From Lysobacteraceae bacterium SCN 69-320 (GTDB lineage: Bacteria > Pseudomonadota > Gammaproteobacteria > Xanthomonadales > Rhodanobacteraceae), in contig MEFP01000005.1 of NCBI GenBank assembly GCA_001725155.1, forward strand, positions 212,206-276,205: DNA of 64,000 nucleotides. The letters run 5' to 3'. Each line of letters opens with the position of its first letter. The stretch's first letter is position 1. Below, piece by piece: positions 32,396-40,463 of this stretch. A program made the position numbers and the translations under genes. A model generated the notes under the pieces. The model saw nothing but the letters and a program-made list of their open reading frames with translations. It was not told the origin of the DNA and did no database searches.

Positions 32396-33772
32396 ATGAA
32401 AGACCTGACCCAAGGCTCGATTCCCGGCCATTTGCTGCGCATGGCGGTGCCGATCGCGATCGGCATGCTGTTCCAGATGTTGTACGTGCTGATCGACCTG
32501 TACTTCGTGGCTCAGCTCGGCGACGCGGCGATCGCCGGCGTCGGCACGGCCGGCAACGTGCAGTTCATCATCATGGCCGTCACCCAGGTGCTCGGCGTCG
32601 GCACCATGGCGCTGATCGCCCGCGCAGCCGGGCGCAAGGACGAGGCCGACGCCAACCTCGTGTTCAACCAGAGCCTGCTGCTGGGTCTGCTTTGCGCGGG
32701 CCTGACCCTGCTCGGCGGCTACAGCGTCGCCGGCGGCTACATCCGCACGCTGGCCGCCGATCCGGCGACCGTGCAGGCCGGCCTCGACTATCTGCACTGG
32801 TTCCTGCCGGGCATGGCGCTGCAGTTCGCGCTGGTCGGCATGGGTTCGGCCCTGCGCGGCACCGGCATCGCGAAACCGACCATGGTCGTGCAGGTGCTGA
32901 CCGTGATCATCAACGCGCTGCTCGCGCCGGTGCTGATCGCCGGCTGGGGCACGGGCAAGCCGCTCGGCGTGGCCGGCGCTGCGCTCGCCAGCACGCTCGC
33001 GATCGTCGCCGGCGTGGTCATGATGGTCGTCTACTTCGTACGCCTCGAACACTACGTGTACTTCGACCGCAAGCTGCTCGCGCCGCAGCCGGCGGTCTGG
33101 AAACGCATACTCGCGATCGGCCTGCCGCCCGGCGGCGAGTTCGCACTGATGTTCGTCTACATGGGCGTGATGTACTGGCTGATCCGCCATTTCGGCGCCG
33201 CGGCCCAGGCCGGCTTCGGCATAGGCTCGCGCGTGATGCAGGCGATCTTCCTGCCGGCGATGGCGATCGCGTTCGCGACCGCACCGGTGGCCGGGCAGAA
33301 CGCCGGTGCCGGCTACGGCGACCGCGTGCGGGAGACCTTCCGCTCGGCCGCCGTCATGGGCGCGGTCATCATGTTCGCGCTCACCTTGATCTGTCAGTGG
33401 CGTCCGCAGGTCTTCGTCGCGCCGTTCACGAACGAGACCGACGTCGTCGCCGTCGCCGCGGAATTCCTCGGTATCGCGTCGTGGAATTTCGTCGCGTCCG
33501 GGCTGATCTTCAGTGCCTCGGGCATGTTCCAGGCGCTCGGCAATACCGTGCCGGCCCTGCTCAGCAGCGCAGGCCGTCTCGTGACCTTCGTGATTCCGGC
33601 GATCTGGCTGTCGAGCCGGCCGGGCTTCCAGTTGCATCACCTGTGGTGGCTGTCGGTCACCACATTGGCGCTGCAGGCCGTCATGAGCTGGCTGCTGCTG
33701 CAGCGCGAGTTCCGCCGGCGTCTGCCGCAATTGCAGCCGCGCGCCGCAGCACCGGCGGCGCCGGCCGAATGA
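32396..33772 (+). CDS. MATE family efflux transporter
   Basis: 458 residues with twelve hydrophobic segments in two related halves, typical of MATE (NorM/DinF-like) exporters. N-terminal PGHLLRMAVPIAIGMLFQML and the PATVQAGLDYLHWFLPGM segment fit the family. It exports drugs or organic cations against Na+ or H+ gradients in the inner membrane. No regulator is adjacent. Confidence 0.9.
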   Translation: MKDLTQGSIPGHLLRMAVPIAIGMLFQMLYVLIDLYFVAQLGDAAIAGVGTAGNVQFIIMAVTQVLGVGTMALIARAAGRKDEADANLVFNQSLLLGLLCAGLTLLGGYSVAGGYIRTLAADPATVQAGLDYLHWFLPGMALQFALVGMGSALRGTGIAKPTMVVQVLTVIINALLAPVLIAGWGTGKPLGVAGAALASTLAIVAGVVMMVVYFVRLEHYVYFDRKLLAPQPAVWKRILAIGLPPGGEFALMFVYMGVMYWLIRHFGAAAQAGFGIGSRVMQAIFLPAMAIAFATAPVAGQNAGAGYGDRVRETFRSAAVMGAVIMFALTLICQWRPQVFVAPFTNETDVVAVAAEFLGIASWNFVASGLIFSASGMFQALGNTVPALLSSAGRLVTFVIPAIWLSSRPGFQLHHLWWLSVTTLALQAVMSWLLLQREFRRRLPQLQPRAAAPAAPAE

Positions 33773-33893
33773 GTCGGTGCGCAACGCGGCCGGGCGACGG
33801 CCGAGTTGCGCACCTTGCGCGTTGCATCCGCCGGCCGCGGCGATGCGCGGCCGCGCGCGTATCGTGCGCGCACTCCCATGCCGGATTCATGTC

Positions 33894-34382
33894 ATGTCGC
33901 CGCCTCTCGCATTGCGTCCGCATCGCCTGTTACTCGCCTGCGTACTGGCCGGCCTCGCCGCCGGCAGCCTCGATCTTCTTTACGTGTTCGTGTTCCACGG
34001 CCTGCGCGGCGTCAGCCCCTTGCGCATCCTGCAGTACATCGCGAGCGGCCTGCAGGGCTCCGCCGCGTTCGAGGGCGGCGCGGCCAGCGCGGCGCTCGGT
34101 GCGGCGGCGCATTACTTCATCCTGGTCGTCGCGGCCGGCCTGTATCTGGCCGCGAGCCGGCGCCTGCCCTGGCTCGTGCGCAGCGCCGCAATGGCCGGCG
34201 TCGCCTATGGCCTGGCGATCCATCTGGTCATGAATTACGTCGTCGTGCCGCTGTCGGCCGTGAAGGTCGGCAACCCGGCCCTGCTGTCCCAGATCACCAA
34301 TCTGCTGATGCATCTGTTCGTGATCGGCCCGACGCTCACGCTCGTGCTGCGCCGCGTGGCCTGGCGCTCGCCGCCGGGCTGA
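33894..34382 (+). CDS. Membrane protein of unknown role, 162 aa
   Basis: Four membrane helices (about 14-32, 62-88, 94-116, 134-152). The first has LAAGSLDLLYVFVFHGLRGVSPLRILQYIASGL, a pattern seen in uncharacterised YagU/DUF1440-like proteins. Start at 33894 with weak ribosome site. It stands alone between the MATE and lipase genes. Confidence 0.65.
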   Translation: MSPPLALRPHRLLLACVLAGLAAGSLDLLYVFVFHGLRGVSPLRILQYIASGLQGSAAFEGGAASAALGAAAHYFILVVAAGLYLAASRRLPWLVRSAAMAGVAYGLAIHLVMNYVVVPLSAVKVGNPALLSQITNLLMHLFVIGPTLTLVLRRVAWRSPPG

Positions 34383-34432
34383 AATGCCGGGGCGCAGCGC
34401 CGCCGGTGTTGTGCATCGCAACAAGGAAAACC

Positions 34433-34448
34433 CTGTACTTTGGTACAG
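34433..34448. promoter_or_regulatory. LexA-like inverted repeat upstream of the lipase gene
   Basis: CTGTACTTTGGTACAG is a perfect palindrome in its outer six bases and fits CTGT-N8-ACAG, the gammaproteobacterial LexA box. It is 55 bases before the lipase start. Xanthomonadales LexA boxes can differ, so this is only a candidate. Confidence 0.35.
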
Positions 34449-34503
34449 ATTCACCGGCGCCGGACTGGGTCTACGCTGCGCGGCAACCTTGGGAGGGTTC
34501 GCC

Positions 34504-35202
34504 ATGCATACCGTCGCTCGCTTCGCGTTGGCCGTCGTTTCGTGCCTGGGTCTCGCCGCTGCCGCCGACGAGGCCTGCATCGACAACGTCGTGCTGGTCC
34601 ACGGCAACAGCGGTTCGCCACCGGATTTCGACAATACCTACGTGGAACTGCGCGCACGCGGCTACACCGACGCGCAGATCCTGCTGCCGGACTGGGGCAG
34701 CAAGACCTGCCCGGCCTGCAACGACCACAGCGGCAGCGAGGAACCGCCGGTCGCCAACGCGCTGACGGCAGCCATCGCCTCGTCGTGCACCGGCAAGATC
34801 GACGTGATCGGCCACTCGATGGGCGTGACCCTGGCCGCGCGCGAGATCCTCAAGCTCGGCCTCGCCGCCAAGGTCGACGCGTTCGTCGGCATCGCCGGCG
34901 GCTATCGCGGCCTGTACAGCTGCGGCATCTATCCGTACAACGTGCCGACTTCGACCTGCGGCAGCAACGGCCTGTCGATCGGCAGCCCGCTGCTCAACGG
35001 CATCTATGCGAAGAAGCTCGCCGCGCGCGAGTTCTCGATCAAGTCCTACGTCGATGAAATCGTCTGCTCCACCGGCACCTGCCTGGTGTACGGCGTGCAT
35101 TCCTCGTCGATCGCCGGCGAGAACGCCAGCTACACCTATCCCTACTACCACTACCAGCTGCTCTGGTTCACCTCGGTACTGCAGGCCAACCTGATCAACT
35201 GA
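34504..35202 (+). CDS. Exported class II-type lipase (alpha/beta hydrolase)
   Basis: 232 residues. Residues 1-20 are a signal peptide. The mature protein has VLVHGNSG (oxyanion loop), LPDWGSKTCPACNDHSGSEE and the nucleophile elbow GHSMG at 103-107 (Ser105). Later YVDEIVC and the catalytic His near HSSSIAG fit Lipase_2 enzymes. It probably hydrolyses short lipids outside the cell. Several Cys suggest disulfides. Start chosen for the signal peptide and the GGGAGG ribosome site. Confidence 0.85.
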   Translation: MHTVARFALAVVSCLGLAAAADEACIDNVVLVHGNSGSPPDFDNTYVELRARGYTDAQILLPDWGSKTCPACNDHSGSEEPPVANALTAAIASSCTGKIDVIGHSMGVTLAAREILKLGLAAKVDAFVGIAGGYRGLYSCGIYPYNVPTSTCGSNGLSIGSPLLNGIYAKKLAAREFSIKSYVDEIVCSTGTCLVYGVHSSSIAGENASYTYPYYHYQLLWFTSVLQANLIN

Positions 35203-35395
35203 GGCAGACCGCGGCTCCACGGCGCGCCGCCGCCGGCGCAGCAGGCGCCGGCCACGACGGCCGGCGCACGATTCCGGAGAGGTCTGTCGATCCGGCACCT
35301 TCCGGTTCGACGTCTGGATACCGCAGGGTCGGGAGCGCCGGGAACGGCGCTCCCGGCCGCGGCCATTCCCACGCCGCAACCGTCCGGAGCACCGC

Positions 35396-35800
35396 ATGAG
35401 CACGCAGATCTTCGTCAATACCTCCGTCAGGGACCTGAAGCAGTCGATCGCCTTCTTCGCCGCCCTCGGCTACCCGCACAACCCGACCTATACCAACGAC
35501 GACGCGGCCTGCATCGTCATCAGCGAGCACATCTACGTGATGCTGCTGAGCGAGCCGTTCTTCCGCACCTTCACGAGCAAGGCCGTCTGCGACACGCGTA
35601 CGCACGTGGAGAGCTGGAACGTGCTGTCGATGGACAGTCGTGCCCGGGTCGACGAACTGGCGGCCAAGGCCGTCACCGCGGGCGGCCGCGAACCGCGCCC
35701 CGCGGCCGACTACGGCTTCATGTACAGCCGCGCGGTCGAGGACCTCGACGGCCATACCTGGGTGCTCATGCACATGAGCGACGAGCCGCCGGCAGCCTGA
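35396..35800 (+). CDS. VOC family protein (glyoxalase/extradiol-type fold)
   Basis: 134 residues with the two beta-alpha-beta-beta-beta modules of VOC proteins: IFVNTSVRDLKQSIAFFAALG and YSRAVEDLDGHTWVLMHM, including the Glu/His metal positions. Functions vary (glyoxalase, resistance, dioxygenase). It is monocistronic, and its substrate cannot be told. Confidence 0.85.
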   Translation: MSTQIFVNTSVRDLKQSIAFFAALGYPHNPTYTNDDAACIVISEHIYVMLLSEPFFRTFTSKAVCDTRTHVESWNVLSMDSRARVDELAAKAVTAGGREPRPAADYGFMYSRAVEDLDGHTWVLMHMSDEPPAA

Positions 35801-35863
35801 TCGGCGACGGTCTGCGGCGGCACGCGACGAGCGTGCCGCCGCACCTTTCACGAAGAGCGCCGC

Positions 35864-36604
35864 TCAGGATTGACGCGGCGCCGCTTCGGCCAGCCTGTCG
35901 CGCGCGGAAACGTGCTGCAGCCAACGCGTGCAGCCGTGCAGCGCGAAATAGACCAGGCCCGGCAGGCCGGCCTGCCAGCCGTTCGGACTTTCCGGCATGG
36001 TCCAGGCCAGCAGCAGCGACAGGCCGGAAAATGCCGGCAGCAGCGACCAGCGCAGGATCTCGCGCCGTGTCGCGCGCTGCTCGAACGCCGACAGCGCGAG
36101 TCGCTCGCGCTGTTCCCAGGCATTCCGGTACAGCAGCGCCATGACGCCGCCGAGCGTGCCGAACGCCAGCGCATAGGCGTAGTAGACCGCTCGCAGCTGA
36201 CCGACACTCTCGATGACGAAACGCGCCGGCAGGAAACCGTTGCTGAGCCAGGCAAACAAGGCGCCGAACAGCATCTTCAGCGGATAGACGTAGACCAGCA
36301 CGAGAAAAATCAGCAGCAGGCCGAGCTGGCGCGAGCGGCGATCGTCGAGGCCGTAACGCCGCGTCCAGATCTCGTGGCCGGACCAGAACACGATGACCAT
36401 CAGGAAGCTCGCCGCGAACGTCGGCACCGACTTCAGCGCGAACTCCAGCTTGGGAATGCTGTCCGGCACCTCGGCGCCGGCGATCACGAGCACGGTCAGG
36501 GTGAAGGCGAACGAGGCATCGAGAAACGACTGGTGCCGCGTGACCTCGCGGCCGCGGTCGGCGAAACCGTCCTCGCGCACTGCCGGATCCTGCTGCGACG
36601 CCAT
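35864..36604 (-). CDS. TMEM175-like potassium channel family (DUF1211)
   Basis: 246 residues with six membrane segments. The first helix has HQSFLDASFAFTLTVLVI, matching the bacterial TMEM175 motif (R-x-x-F-S-D-G-V-x-A-F) with Asp at the FxD position. The second segment group near PTFAASFLMVIVFWSGHEIWTRR also fits. Bacterial TMEM175 proteins form K+ channels. Single copy of the motif, as usual for the bacterial half-length form. Confidence 0.7.
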   Translation of the reverse strand: MASQQDPAVREDGFADRGREVTRHQSFLDASFAFTLTVLVIAGAEVPDSIPKLEFALKSVPTFAASFLMVIVFWSGHEIWTRRYGLDDRRSRQLGLLLIFLVLVYVYPLKMLFGALFAWLSNGFLPARFVIESVGQLRAVYYAYALAFGTLGGVMALLYRNAWEQRERLALSAFEQRATRREILRWSLLPAFSGLSLLLAWTMPESPNGWQAGLPGLVYFALHGCTRWLQHVSARDRLAEAAPRQS

Positions 36605-36745
36605 GCCGGTCGTTCCGTTTCACGGGAAGGCCAAGGCTAGCACGCGCTGCCGCGACGACGCGGCCCGTTCGGCGCCGGCCGCTTCGACAGTGTGTGCCGA
36701 TACCCGGCAGCGCCGGCCGCGATCACGCGACCGGCGCGGCGGCGA

Positions 36746-37789
36746 TCAGCCCAGGGTCGCCATGTCGATGACGAAGCGGTAGCGCACGTCGCTCGCGGCG
36801 ATGCGCTGATAAGCCTCGTTGACGTCGGCCATGGCGATCGTCTCGATGTCGGCGACGATGTTGTTCCTGCCGCAGAAATCGAGCATCTCCTGCGTCTCCT
36901 TGATCGAGCCGATCATGGAGCCGGCCAGGGTGCGCCGGTGCGGGATCAGCGCGAACGCATGCACCGGCACCGGCTGCTCGGGCGCGCCGACGACGACGAA
37001 CGTGCCGTCGACCTTGAGCAGGCCCAGGTACGCATTCCAGTCGATCGGCGAGGACACCGTGCAGACGATCAGGTCGAACTGGCCGGCCAGGGTCGTGAAC
37101 GTGGCCGCGTCGCTGGTCGCGTAGTAGTGCGATGCGCCCAGGCGCAGACCGTCCTCGCGCTTGGCCAGCGACTGGCTCAGCACCGTGACTTCGGCACCCA
37201 TGGCATGGGCGAGCTTGACGCCCATGTGGCCCAGCCCGCCCATGCCGACGATGGCGACCTTCTTGCCCGGACCCGCCTGCCAGTGCCGCAGCGGCGAGTA
37301 CAGGGTGATGCCGGCGCAGAGCAGCGGCGCGGCGGCGTCCAGCGGCAGGTTGTCCGGAATCGACAGCACGTAGCCCTCCTTGACCACGATCGAATCCGAA
37401 TAGCCGCCGTAGGTCGGCGTCGTGCTGCCGGGTTCGAAGCCGCTGTAGGTCAGCACGAGGCCGGGCAGGTACTGCTCGTGATCGACGTCGCGCTGCGCGC
37501 AGGTCGTGCAGGAATCGACGAAGCAGCCGACGCCGACGTGGTCGCCCGGCCTGAACTTCGTGACCTTGCTGCCGACCGCCGTGACGACGCCGGCTATCTC
37601 GTGGCCCGGCACCAGCGGAAACACGCTGTTGCCCCAGCCGTTGTCGACCATGTGGATGTCGGAATGACAGATGCCGCAATAGCGGATCGCGATGACGACA
37701 TCGTCGTCATTCGGTTCGCGGCGCTGGAACGTGAACGGCGCCAGCGGCGCTTTCGCGGCAGCGGCCGCATAACCTTTGGCAACAGGCAT
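36746..37789 (-). CDS. Zinc-dependent alcohol dehydrogenase (NADP cinnamyl-type)
   Basis: 347 residues. Catalytic zinc ligands in CGICHSDIH and GHEIAGVV; structural zinc region [11 protein letters not shown]; cofactor-binding GMGGLGHMG. The family is NADP(H)-dependent aldehyde reductases such as E. coli YahK/YjgB. Start at 37789, with a longer frame unsupported. In the structural zinc lobe one Cys appears shifted: [11 protein letters not shown] then ..DVDHEQY. Confidence 0.9.
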   Translation of the reverse strand: MPVAKGYAAAAAKAPLAPFTFQRREPNDDDVVIAIRYCGICHSDIHMVDNGWGNSVFPLVPGHEIAGVVTAVGSKVTKFRPGDHVGVGCFVDSCTTCAQRDVDHEQYLPGLVLTYSGFEPGSTTPTYGGYSDSIVVKEGYVLSIPDNLPLDAAAPLLCAGITLYSPLRHWQAGPGKKVAIVGMGGLGHMGVKLAHAMGAEVTVLSQSLAKREDGLRLGASHYYATSDAATFTTLAGQFDLIVCTVSSPIDWNAYLGLLKVDGTFVVVGAPEQPVPVHAFALIPHRRTLAGSMIGSIKETQEMLDFCGRNNIVADIETIAMADVNEAYQRIAASDVRYRFVIDMATLG

Positions 37790-37974
37790 GGACAAGTCCC
37801 TTGCAGGTGATGAGGACGACGATGATGGCGTGGCGCCGGTGCGGCCCGGTAGCGCAGAGGTGCGCGGTTCTTGCCTGATCCTGCACAAGATCGACGATCC
37901 ACGCCTCACGGCAACCGGTGCGGTGATGTGCGCTTCGCTCAAGTGTCCGCAAGTTTGCCCAGCCGAAAAACCGC

Positions 37975-39057
37975 CTAATCCGCGAGCTCGCCCGGGCCGT
38001 CAGCAGGCCGAGGAGACGCACGGCGTTCACCGTCCCGACGCGACACGGCGCGCTTGGCATTTTCGTAGCGTCGCGGCTGTGCGGCGGCGTCCTCGAAATC
38101 GGTGAATCGCGGCAAACCCAGTACTTTGCGCGCTTCGTCTATTTCGTTCTGCACCCAAGCGAGCGTGAACATATGGCGTACTAGCTGCTCCGCCCCCTCG
38201 CCGAGTCCGCCCGCGCGCAGCAGGCGCAGGAACTCGTTGGCACTCGAAGCCTGTTGCAACGCCTGGTAATAGTCCGCAAACGGAACTGAAGTGCGCGCCA
38301 TGAACTGTGTCCAGCCGTTGCTGCGCAACAGCTCCTGGCGCCGCAGTTCCTCCAGGCGCTGATCCTCTTCGGCAATCAACGTCGCCGACTGCTTGGGATC
38401 GGCGCCCTGCAGTACGGCTTCCATGTATTTCTTCAGCGTTTCGCTGACTTCCTTGAGCTCGCCGATCTGCGCGGCGAGGCTGGAAATCTGTCCGAGCTCT
38501 GTCTGCCGGCGCAACAGGTCGCGGTAGTTGCCCGCCCATTGTTCACGCAGCCAGGACTGGATCTCCTCGAAGCGATCGAATGGCAGCACGGCCACTCGCG
38601 ACTGCGACATCACGTGCTCCACGAGATGAAACACGTTGACCGAATCGACGTGTGCATAGGCGACGTCGGCGCGATCGCGATTGAGCCGGAACACGCCGAA
38701 CTCCGACAGGACGCCCTTCTCGATCGCGACATAGGTCGGTACGTTGCGGCGCCGCGCGTGCTCGAACTCGCCGCGCGTGATGCTGTTGTAGCGCAGGTAG
38801 AAGTCCGGATTCTCCAGCCGCTCGCCGCCGCTTTCCCGGGAGCCGTAGCGCCCCCCGATCAGCATGACGAAAATGTCGGCGCCCTCGGCCTCGCGATAGC
38901 AGGATTCGTCCAACGGCCTGTCGTGAGCGTAGGCGATGCTGCCCTTTTCCGACAGCACCGCCTCGAAGCCGAGCGAACCGACGAAGAGGTCCAGCGACGC
39001 CCGGACGTGCTTGAGGTCGTAGTGCGTGGAGCTGATGAAGACGCGGGGTCTGGCCAT
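37975..39057 (-). CDS. DUF4062 domain protein
   Basis: 360 residues. Residues 4-125 are a DUF4062 domain: [33 protein letters not shown], then [20 protein letters not shown] and [10 protein letters not shown]. This domain has a TIR-like fold (flavodoxin/STIR type) and is often attached to NTPases in conflict systems. The rest (about 170-360) is helical with a coiled-coil region ([19 protein letters not shown]). It lies 27 bases after a 65-aa gene and an ECF-like sigma gene in one operon. No nuclease or NTPase domain is present. A role in stress or defence is inferred. Confidence 0.85.
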   Translation of the reverse strand: MARPRVFISSTHYDLKHVRASLDLFVGSLGFEAVLSEKGSIAYAHDRPLDESCYREAEGADIFVMLIGGRYGSRESGGERLENPDFYLRYNSITRGEFEHARRRNVPTYVAIEKGVLSEFGVFRLNRDRADVAYAHVDSVNVFHLVEHVMSQSRVAVLPFDRFEEIQSWLREQWAGNYRDLLRRQTELGQISSLAAQIGELKEVSETLKKYMEAVLQGADPKQSATLIAEEDQRLEELRRQELLRSNGWTQFMARTSVPFADYYQALQQASSANEFLRLLRAGGLGEGAEQLVRHMFTLAWVQNEIDEARKVLGLPRFTDFEDAAAQPRRYENAKRAVSRRDGERRASPRPADGPGELAD

Positions 39058-39084
39058 GTCACTGTACCGGCTGCAGCGAATCGG

Positions 39085-39282
39085 CTACTCCGGCTTTCCT
39101 CCGTCTTTGGCGCGCTGGTTTTTGCCAGCCAGCTTGAGCAGGCAGTCGAGGTCGAAATGACTGTCGTCGAAACGCATGATCTCGACGGTAATACGCTCCT
39201 TCATCGTGCAAGTGCCCTCGATGTACCGCGCCTGCAGCAACTCCTGCAGTTCCTGATAGGGGACCAGGCGCTTGCGGGCCAT
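39085..39282 (-). CDS. 65-aa protein in the sigma / DUF4062 operon
   Basis: The ATG at 39282 overlaps the sigma-factor stop by TGATG, so it is translationally coupled. The protein MARKRLVPYQELQELLQ... with CTMKERITVEIMRFDDSHFDLDCLLKLAGK is soluble and mixed alpha/beta, with two Cys. It has no membrane segment and no zinc motif of classical anti-sigma factors. Position suggests a soluble modulator of the sigma factor or DUF4062 protein. No family was recognised. Confidence 0.65.
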   Translation of the reverse strand: MARKRLVPYQELQELLQARYIEGTCTMKERITVEIMRFDDSHFDLDCLLKLAGKNQRAKDGGKPE

Positions 39283-39914
39283 CACTTCGGCTCCTCGCGC
39301 AGCTCGCCGGACAATCTGTGCTCGACGAGTTCGCGCAAGCGCATGCGGGCGCGATACAGCACGCGGTCGAAATGTTCGGAGCTCAACGCATAGGCACTGC
39401 ACAAGACGTCTTTGTCTTCGCCTTGCACGAGATAGCGCCGCAGCAGATCCCGATCGCGCTCCATCGGCAGCGTATCCACCAGCTGGTTCACGAGCCTGGC
39501 CAGGTCTTCCTCTTCGACCAGCGCCTGCGGATCCACCGGACCAGGAATGCTCTCGACGATTTCCTCGTCGACGGCGACATCCGTCCTTTGTCTCTGCGCC
39601 TTTCTCTTTTCGGAGTTGGCCAGGTTGATCGCCGTCTGGCGCAGAAAGCCGGCGATGCGCGACGGATCATGAATGCCGCTGTCGCGAATGCGCGCTATGA
39701 CGACGATGAATGTCTCTTGCACGAGATCGCTGGCGGTCTCTCTGGACCGGACCCGCTGCTCCAGCAGCGCGCGAACCGCGCGCGAGTAGCGCCGCACCAG
39801 CGCCGTCTCGGCTTGACGATCGCCGGCGGCGATGCGCGCCACGAGCGCGGCGTCGATGTTTTCCGGCGGGAGCTCGGCTGCCTGCCCGTTGTCTGTCGTA
39901 TCGGACTTTCCCAT
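39282..39914 (-). CDS. ECF-like sigma-70 family factor
   Basis: 210 residues. Region 2 is seen in LVRRYSRAVRALLEQRVRSRETASDLVQETFIVVIARI, and region 4 in LVDTLPMERDRDLLRRYLVQGEDKDVLCSAYALSSEHFDRVLYRARMRLRELV. The last segment matches closely that of the second sigma factor at 55202-55828. Start at 39914. It opens an operon with the 65-aa and DUF4062 genes, and lacks a standard membrane anti-sigma. Confidence 0.85.
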   Translation of the reverse strand: MGKSDTTDNGQAAELPPENIDAALVARIAAGDRQAETALVRRYSRAVRALLEQRVRSRETASDLVQETFIVVIARIRDSGIHDPSRIAGFLRQTAINLANSEKRKAQRQRTDVAVDEEIVESIPGPVDPQALVEEEDLARLVNQLVDTLPMERDRDLLRRYLVQGEDKDVLCSAYALSSEHFDRVLYRARMRLRELVEHRLSGELREEPK

Positions 39915-40167
39915 GCGTGATCCCGCAGCGACTGTCGGAGCACGTGCGAAGCGCACGCAAACAGCCTGTCGCCACGAAGCGTCGCCTCTCAGCGAAAGCG
40001 CGCCGATGACTCGTCGGCCGCACTGCGCCCCCGGCGCCGGGCCGAGTGTCGATGCTCCGGGGTCGGGCCCTTGCAATCCGGGGCGCCGCCACTACTTCGC
40101 GCCGCACGATCCATTGACTCGCAGGCGCCGTTATCGGAGAGTGCGCCGCCTTCACCGGACCCCGACC

Positions 40168-40272
40168 ATGACCCGCTCCTCGACGCCGCTGCTGATATTG
40201 CCGAACGACCTGCACCAGCGTGCGGGCCGGGTGCGTCCGCAGGTCTGCTCCGATGAGCGGCGATCGATCTGA
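40168..40272 (+). CDS. 34-codon leader ORF upstream of the EF-G paralogue
   Basis: ATG at 40168, TGA at 40270-40272, 26 bases before a strong terminator hairpin. It is short and has no recognisable ribosome site. If translated it could serve as a leader peptide controlling the hairpin. Low confidence as a real gene. Confidence 0.3.
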   Translation: MTRSSTPLLILPNDLHQRAGRVRPQVCSDERRSI

Positions 40273-40297
40273 TCGCGCCGTCCGGCAGTCATCGCAG

Positions 40298-40321
40298 GCA
40301 CCCGCAAGGGTGCTTTTTTTT
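40298..40321 (+). terminator. Intrinsic terminator/attenuator ahead of the EF-G paralogue
   Basis: GCACCC-GCAA-GGGTGC followed by eight T. The plus-strand orientation has no complete gene upstream that needs it (the upstream gene runs on the other strand). It therefore probably ends a short RNA or acts as an attenuator 142 bases before the EF-G start. Confidence 0.75.
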
Positions 40322-40367
40322 GTCCCGAGTTTTTGCCGTCCATCCGAACCAGCCAGGAGAACGTGTC

Positions 40368-40400
40368 GTGAATACCGCCGCGCCCGAGTCGCAAGCCTAG
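40368..40400 (+). CDS. 10-codon mini-ORF with strong ribosome site
   Basis: GTG at 40368, AGGAG with 8-base spacing, stop TAG at 40398-40400; encodes MNTAAPESQA. Located between the terminator and the EF-G start. The ribosome site is better than that of most genes around, which suggests translation of a leader peptide. Confidence 0.35.
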   Translation: MNTAAPESQA

Positions 40401-40463
40401 CCGTACGCCCTGCAGCCAACCGGGGCGTGCGGCCACCTGTCGTTGGCATTGCAGGAACCTGTC

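Noticed and set aside
37975..39057. DUF4062 gene as part of a known named defence system (e.g. Avs, Thoeris)
   Set aside because: No NTPase, SIR2 or second TIR partner gene is adjacent, so no known system can be named.
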